Shown here one piece after another: positions 58,649 to 64,000 of a stretch of DNA of 64,000 nucleotides (its first letter is position 1; each line of letters opens with the position of its first letter). Source of the stretch: Boswellia sacra (taxonomy: Eukaryota; Streptophyta; Magnoliopsida; Sapindales; Burseraceae). Both the position numbers and the translations under genes were made by a program. A model generated the notes under the pieces. That model was not told the origin of the DNA and searched no databases. It worked only from the letters and a program-made list of their open reading frames with translations. The stretch is taken from the NCBI GenBank assembly GCA_013180625.2, contig SNVD02002464.1, positions 62,001 to 126,000 of the forward strand, written 5' to 3'.

Positions 58649-59960
58649 ATGACGGTGAAGTTTCATATGTTTGGTGAAAACCATAAGTTGAAAGGAGCTG
58701 ATCCCTTCTTCTGGACAAGGAAAAAATTTCTGCAAAATGCCAAGTTAAAGGCATGTGGGTTGCCTCTTGAAGCAAATGAGAGGCATATAATTAAAGCTCT
58801 TATGCCCTAGTCAGCACACAAGCCTTCCATCACCAATGATGCAGAAATGATGCGGATTTTCAACCAGTATAAAGACATGGGATTTAGTACAATTCGAACG
58901 AGTATTGAGCTTCAACCACCTACTGTAAGTCACTACATACAAGTCAACATGAAGTCATGAAAACACCTTAACAACCTATCAGTGGTGATAAAGCAGTCCC
59001 CATTGAGGATACATGTTCTTTGATGCAAGAGAATGAGATGGTGACCGGTGAAGGGGAGGGATCTAGGCGTGGTACTAAGGAGTAATCTGACTCATCAATC
59101 TCAGATAGTTCACACATGCCAGTAGAAAATCTAGAAAGAAGTAATGAAGTAAGATTTGACCAAAACAGTGAGGAAGACTCCATATCAGATTACCACTCCA
59201 CTGATGATGAATTCATGGGTAGTGGATCAAGTGAAGTAGAAAGAGCCGCTATTTTACTAACCAAAGAGTTCAAGAGGAATATGTTTAGACCAAAGACTGA
59301 TGAGCTTTTTGACTTCAAAGTGTAAGACTTGTTTACTGATGTTGCCTATTTTAGGAAAGTTATGAGAGATTATGGAGTGACTAAAGTTGTTAACTTAAAG
59401 TTGTGAAGAATGATAAAGATAGACTCACAGATAAGTGCATGGCTGAAGGATGCCCTTGGAGCATCCATGCATGATGCAAGTCTAAGTCAATCAAGACTAT
59501 CAAGGTAAAGACATGCAATAACACTCATGATTGCCGGCGTGTTTAGAAGAATCCTACTGCAACTCCTAAATGGATAGCAAGCAAGATAGTAAATATGGTG
59601 AGGGAAATCCTAGGGTAAATATAAAGGACATTGGTGAATTTGCTAGGTCTAAATGGAGTCTTCATGCTGAGAAACAGACACTAAATAAAGCAAGGAAAAT
59701 AACATTCGAATTAATTGGAGAAAATCATGATGACATATATCATCAGCATCCTACGTTTGCTGCCATCATTCACCAGAAGAACCAAGATAGTTTGGTGGTT
59801 GTGAAGATAGTAACCACATCAATAGAAGATGAGACTAGATTTTATAGATTTTTCATGTCATTCCCTACACTTAGAGATGGGTTTATTGATAGATATAGGC
59901 CATATATAGGTTTAGATGGGTGCCACCTAAAAACCCTATGGTGGGATGTTACTCAGTGCC
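58649..59960 (+). pseudogene. MuDR-type (MULE) transposase, N-terminal part
   Basis: ATG 58649 starts MTVKFHMFGENHKLKG. An acidic linker (EEDSISDYHSTDDEFMGSG, 59165-59220) leads to the MuDR plant transposase region (ELFDFKV, FRKVMRDYGVTKVVNLK, at 59300-59405), then the pre-catalytic segment SKWSLHAEKQTLNKARKIT and FYRFFMSFPTLRDGFIDRYR, and YIGLDGCHLK with the first catalytic Asp of the MULE domain at about 59912. Stops at 58808, 59084, 59323 and 59404 and shifts break it. It is cut at 59960 by an LTR retrotransposon; the rest of the domain, including the SWIM finger, would lie beyond the window. Confidence 0.82.
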
Positions 59961-60395
59961 TGTAGACACTGAATTTTTGAGGCTCAATGATAAAATGAAG
60001 ATGATGTCGTGTAAAAAAAGGACCAAAATACCCTTGAGAGTCAAGAAGAGAAGGGTAATAAGAAGTTGGTGAACGGCCTCAAAAACTAACATATGACTTT
60101 GAGAAATCACATAAACTAATCCAGAAGGAATCTGATGATGAGTCATATACCGTTGCGAAGCTACAAATGTCTTGTTCTCATAGAAATTTACGGATCGTGA
60201 ATCGGAGTTAAACTGAAAAAGTTATGCATGATTGAAGGGACGAAGGTTGGAGGGCTTTCATAAGAGGATGACAAAAAAAGAAAGGGTCGAATAGAAAATG
60301 ACCGATCGACTATCTAGAGATGGCTGCCTGGCCCTTGGATGCTTATTTTCAAAAATTTGTTTCGAAACTTTCCTTTTTCATCTTTGCTTGTCTCA

Positions 60396-60403
60396 TATAT
60401 AAA
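60396..60403 (+). promoter_or_regulatory. TATA box in LTR
   Basis: TATATAAA followed by a pyrimidine-rich CCCCTCTCCTCTCACTTTG, a typical LTR promoter and transcript start area. A ~450-bp region upstream would be U3. Confidence 0.6.
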
Positions 60404-61179
60404 CCCCTCTCCTCTCACTTTGCAATATACACTGATTGTCGAATACAATCATCTCTTCTCTCTCTTGAAGATACGCTAGGGAATTCTAGAAGTTCTTTCT
60501 AGTATAAATATTTTTTTAAGCATTCTATTGTTCTAAAACCAAAAAGGATACGCCTTGAGAGCATAATTCTCTCCTCCCTCATATTCTCTCTTTTACTTTT
60601 CTTGCTTAGAAAAAGCATGTTTAGGGTTTTATTTTATGCTTAGGAGCATGTTTAGGGTTATTATGAATTGTTCTAACCCAAGTTGTTTTGCAAGACGGAT
60701 AAGGGTGTTGAGGTAAGTCCGCAATCCTTCTTTTTTTAGAATCATGCTTAGGAATTTATTATCTTTTCGAATGCTTAGGATCATGACTATGGGAGAATCA
60801 TGCTTAAAAGCACATGATTAGAATCATGATAGGAAAACTTATTTGCTTTGATGAATGCTAGAAAATAGCATAGAATAGAAAAAATTATCGTTTTACCCTT
60901 GAATGCCATGATTAATGTTGGATGTTTGAATTAGGCTAGAATAAGCCATGAGAATCATGTTTTAGGCTAGAAATGCCATGATACTTGATATGAATTATGC
61001 TAGAATAGCTATAGGTAGAATTGCCATGATAGAATTTATCAAAATATAACTAGAATGCCATGATATTAGATTATGGCTTTGTTTGATTGTTTATCAATGT
61101 ATGAATATATCATGATTAGAAGTGTGATTATATGATGCCATGAAGTTCACATTGATGGTGAGGGACCATCACTTAGAAT

Positions 61180-62212
61180 TAGGGGTGTGCATGGTATACC
61201 TCCACCCGTCCGAACCCGACATACCCACCATGGTATGGTGGAGGTATGGTAGGGTATAAGAAAAAAATAGGATGTAATATGGTAAAAATTTTGAAAATCC
61301 CCTATAGTATGGTATGGTGGAGGGTATTTTTTAGAAAAACTCGAAAATACCATACCATACCTCTTTTCAAAAATTAAAAATTATGCCACATGTAATGGTA
61401 TAATTGGTTATGTATAATATATATGTGTGAGTGTTATATACCTTAATAGAGTATATAATAAAAAAGTTAGTAACCTTAAATCCCTAACCATGGAAAGTTT
61501 GAGGTAATTTCATCAATAATATTCATTTCTAACTTTCTTTTGTTATTCTTTTTAAATTTTAATATATTTATTATTTTTCTAAGTGAATTATAATTTCTTT
61601 CTTTTTTTTTAAAATTTGTACTATATTGGAAGTTGAAACTTTGTAAGACTTAAAGGTTTAACTTGAATGTTGGAACTTTGTGGAAGGATTTGGATATGAA
61701 GTTACTTATTATTTGTGTTGTTATAGATATTTAATTGCTTGAGTATTTATGTTGTTATAGAATATGTAGTTACTTGATATTTTTGTGTTGTTATTAGATA
61801 TGTTGTTACTTGATTATTTGTGTTATTATAGAATATATAGTGACTTTATTATTTGTATTGTTAAGGATATGTAATTGCTTGATTTTTTATTTAGTACAAA
61901 ATTTATGAATCATAATATTAAACAATGTCAAAATAAGAACTCAATGTATCAAAATCTTGAAAAAAAAAAACTATAAAAAAGCTTTAAAATCACTAAAAAA
62001 ACATGGTAAAACATTATCTAAATTTTGGTCAATTTGGTCAACCACGTGAAAATACCATACCATACCCGCCCCTATCCTACCATGCAGGAATATGGTATGG
62101 TACCGTATTCAAGAATAGTATGGTATGGTATAAAAATTTAAAACCCGATTTATGAAGGGTAGGAGGATGGTATGACGATACCACACCATACCACACCATA
62201 TGCACACCCCTA
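61180..62212. mobile_element. hAT-family non-autonomous element (1033 bp)
   Basis: Terminal inverted repeats TAGGGGTGTGCATGGTAT and (reversed right end) TAGGGGTGTGCATATGGTGT, with a perfect 8-bp duplication CTTAGAAT (61172-61179 and 62213-62220). Subterminal regions contain many GGTATGGTATGG and CCATACC motifs in opposite orientation. AT-rich centre, no transposase. Inserted into the Tat/Ogre LTR. Confidence 0.93.
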
Positions 62213-62737
62213 CTTAGAATGAATACTTGAATAACATGAATATGTATGTAGAGACTTGATAGACATTGAATAGACTCACGAATGATGGTGAGGAATTCAT
62301 TATCTATCGAGTCTCGACTTGAATACCTATGATAGATATGATGGATTGTATGGATAAAATATAGAATTTACTTTATTGTTGAATAACAATTGTTGTAATC
62401 CTTTACCATTCCCCCATGTTTGAAAGGAAATGTAATTCATTCTCCTCCCTCTTTTTTTGTATGAATATACAACTGTTATTGATTGAATAATCACCTCACA
62501 TGCCTAACAAAGATAAAAATAGAAATGTGTGCATAAAACAAGCAACGCTAAGTAGACTAGGTAACAATACGAGATATTTCTATTTGGTATTTCCCAAGTG
62601 GAGATTGGATTTACATCCGGGCGGTTCGAAAGACTCGTACCTAACTTCTCAAACCCATCTCTGAAGGGATAAAGGTAGCTTAGGTCTAGAATTGAGGGAT
62701 CAGATTATGCCCATTCATTCCCAATTTAATGATAGCG

Positions 62738-62747
62738 TGGCGACTCC
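62738..62747 (+). promoter_or_regulatory. Primer binding site, Arg-tRNA type
   Basis: TGGCGACTCC is the priming start shared by Ogre/Tat elements. The following bases TTTCTC differ from the usual continuation. Confidence 0.65.
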
Positions 62748-63676
62748 TTTCTCTAGATGTGCTCATGACTCATTTGTGTTCCCTTAGGTCTCGAAATAGG
62801 CTTTGACACAGTATCGTGGTTGCAAACGCTATGGCGAGATGAAAGTCCCATCCATAGTGGTAACTCTACTAAGGATAAGAGAAGTTGATTATGATGGAAA
62901 TACCAAATTTTAATACCTCGTATTGATATAATGCGTCCTTGCATCACTACACCTTGCACACAATGAGCACAAAATCCCTAAACTAGCCATGTGGTATTGG
63001 CATGAGAAGTCTTTAGCTCTATTCAACCCTTAAACGACTCTGTTGGTGTCACCACTTTTGAGCACGTACCATTGAATTCGTATAAAAAGAGATCGGCCTA
63101 AGGGGGCATCTCTCGCTCAAAGGAGCCCAAACCATTGGACCCTTTGGACCCTTTAGACTCAAGCTCATGTAGATGACTTTAGGAATTTCAAAAGGGATGA
63201 ATATCCCAAACCCATGTTGAAATACATGTCTATGGATGTAAATTCCCTATGATTAGAATAACATCAACTCAAAACCTCATAGAACCATGAACAAATGCCA
63301 CATGTCAAGTCACCCATAAAAGAACAAAATGAGAATATGTGCCATGAGTTAAGGTTATCATAACGTTTTGAAAACCATGTTATGATAATCATGAAGAATC
63401 TAATATCAATATGAATATTAGAATTAGGGGAGAGAATCTTGCATTCCCACATCTCATGATGATGACTTGGGAATGAAGCCAAAAATCATAGGAAAAGAGA
63501 CTTGACCTCACGTGTGCTGGACGAATAAGGTTGGAAGGCTAAAAGCATGTCTATGTCCTTGAATGAGGATGCATCAAATCATGCATACATGCATGCATGC
63601 ATGGCATTAACACTTTTGTTTTGTAGCCATCATTGCTTGGGTTAGACAAGGTGGTCGTTTGATAAGACAAGAAGAC
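62748..63676 (+). other. Leader of the Tat/Ogre element
   Basis: Long untranslated leader between PBS and gag, a known trait of Ogre/Tat elements. Contains GCATGCATGCATGC (63589-63602). Confidence 0.55.
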
Positions 63677-64000
63677 GAAATGGCATCGCCCAACAATAGT
63701 AATGTAGAAATGATCCAATTGAGAGTCGACATGACCACGCTCCAGCAACAAATGGCCCAACTCATTGAAGCACTCCAAAATAGGCCTAACCGTATCAATC
63801 AACCGCCACCTGAGGGTAATGGTGATGGTGATGGTGAGACTAGCTGAGGCAGAAATAGGGAGAAAAGCCCAATCAACCCCAAAGAACCTGAATTGGTTAA
63901 GCAGTTGACTAAAGACATAAAGAAGGTCCAGTCCTTTTTTAAGAAGAATGGGCTGAAGGGGTTCGAAGACCTAGATGACATCTTGCTTATGGGAGACCAA
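63677..64000 (+). pseudogene. Tat/Ogre-type Gag, N-terminal part (runs off window)
   Basis: It starts MASPNNSNVEMIQLRVDM and continues LQQQMAQLIEALQNRPNR, a coiled coil usual at the start of these Gag proteins, then a Gly/Asp repeat. A TGA at 63845-63847 interrupts it; the same frame goes on with EKSPINPKEPELVKQLTKD and FKKNGLKGFEDLDDILLMGD to the window end. The stop may be a decay mutation. Confidence 0.65.

Larger units (their letters stand above)
59961..62737 (+). mobile_element. 5' LTR of a Tat/Ogre-type Ty3/gypsy retrotransposon
   Basis: It starts TGTAGACACTGAATTTTTG right after the broken transposase. A TATA box is at 60396-60403. A primer binding site TGGCGACTCC begins at 62738, so the LTR ends shortly before it; the exact CA end is unclear. 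Subtracting the hAT insertion, it is about 1.74 kb. The candidate 5-bp duplication on the left is GTGCC (59956-59960). The element continues past 64000. Confidence 0.75.

Overview
The window is nuclear DNA of a flowering plant, most likely a dicot. It is AT-rich, its genes are split by GT-AG introns, and long LTR retrotransposons of the Ty1/copia and Ty3/gypsy types sit inside one another. It contains hAT, Mutator-like and CACTA DNA transposons and many decayed host-gene pieces. Only one host gene looks intact: a three-coding-exon APC13 (BONSAI) gene at 45578-46195. No rRNA, tRNA, CRISPR or bacterial-type features were seen.

Layout. (1) 1-17776 is a mosaic of short exon-intron pieces of at least seven unrelated host genes: a FANCJ-type helicase, a telobox Myb protein, adenylosuccinate synthetase, a GEM-like GRAM protein, a phragmoplast-orienting kinesin (reverse strand), a papain-type protease and SMC2. 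It ends at a CACTA-type terminus at 17776. I read it as the right part of a gene-fragment-carrying CACTA element whose left end lies outside the window. A copia element (2054-10611, TSD TGTCT) sits in it, and its gag is split by a solo LTR (7088-8614, TSD GGTTC). (2) 17777-21189 is the 3' half of a SIRE-type copia element (env-like ORF plus LTR). (3) 22390-42591 is a second SIRE-type element (TSD CTATG) with gag, pol and env-like ORF. It is split by a Ty3/gypsy element (28706-38508, TSD AAAGC) that has three LTR copies and carries an intronless LOG cytokinin-enzyme copy. (4) 43021-44451 is a Mutator-like element (9-bp TSD) holding a hAT MITE. (5) APC13 follows. (6) 47216-48368 is a probable hAT-like repeat. 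(7) 48369-52245 is an L-type lectin receptor kinase pseudogene interrupted by a solo LTR at its catalytic loop. (8) 52778-57710 is a second CACTA-like element with a captured G-protein gamma exon. (9) 58649-59960 is a MuDR-type transposase cut by a Tat/Ogre-type LTR retrotransposon from 59961 to beyond the right edge, whose LTR carries a hAT MITE (61180-62212, TSD CTTAGAAT).

The order of insertion can be read from the duplications: solo LTR in copia in CACTA mosaic; CACTA in SIRE; three-LTR gypsy in SIRE; hAT in MULE; hAT in Tat LTR in MULE. Almost every retroelement ORF has stops at former Trp or Gln codons, as expected from deamination of methylated cytosines. The window therefore looks like silenced, pericentromere-like or intergenic DNA around one small conserved cell-cycle gene.
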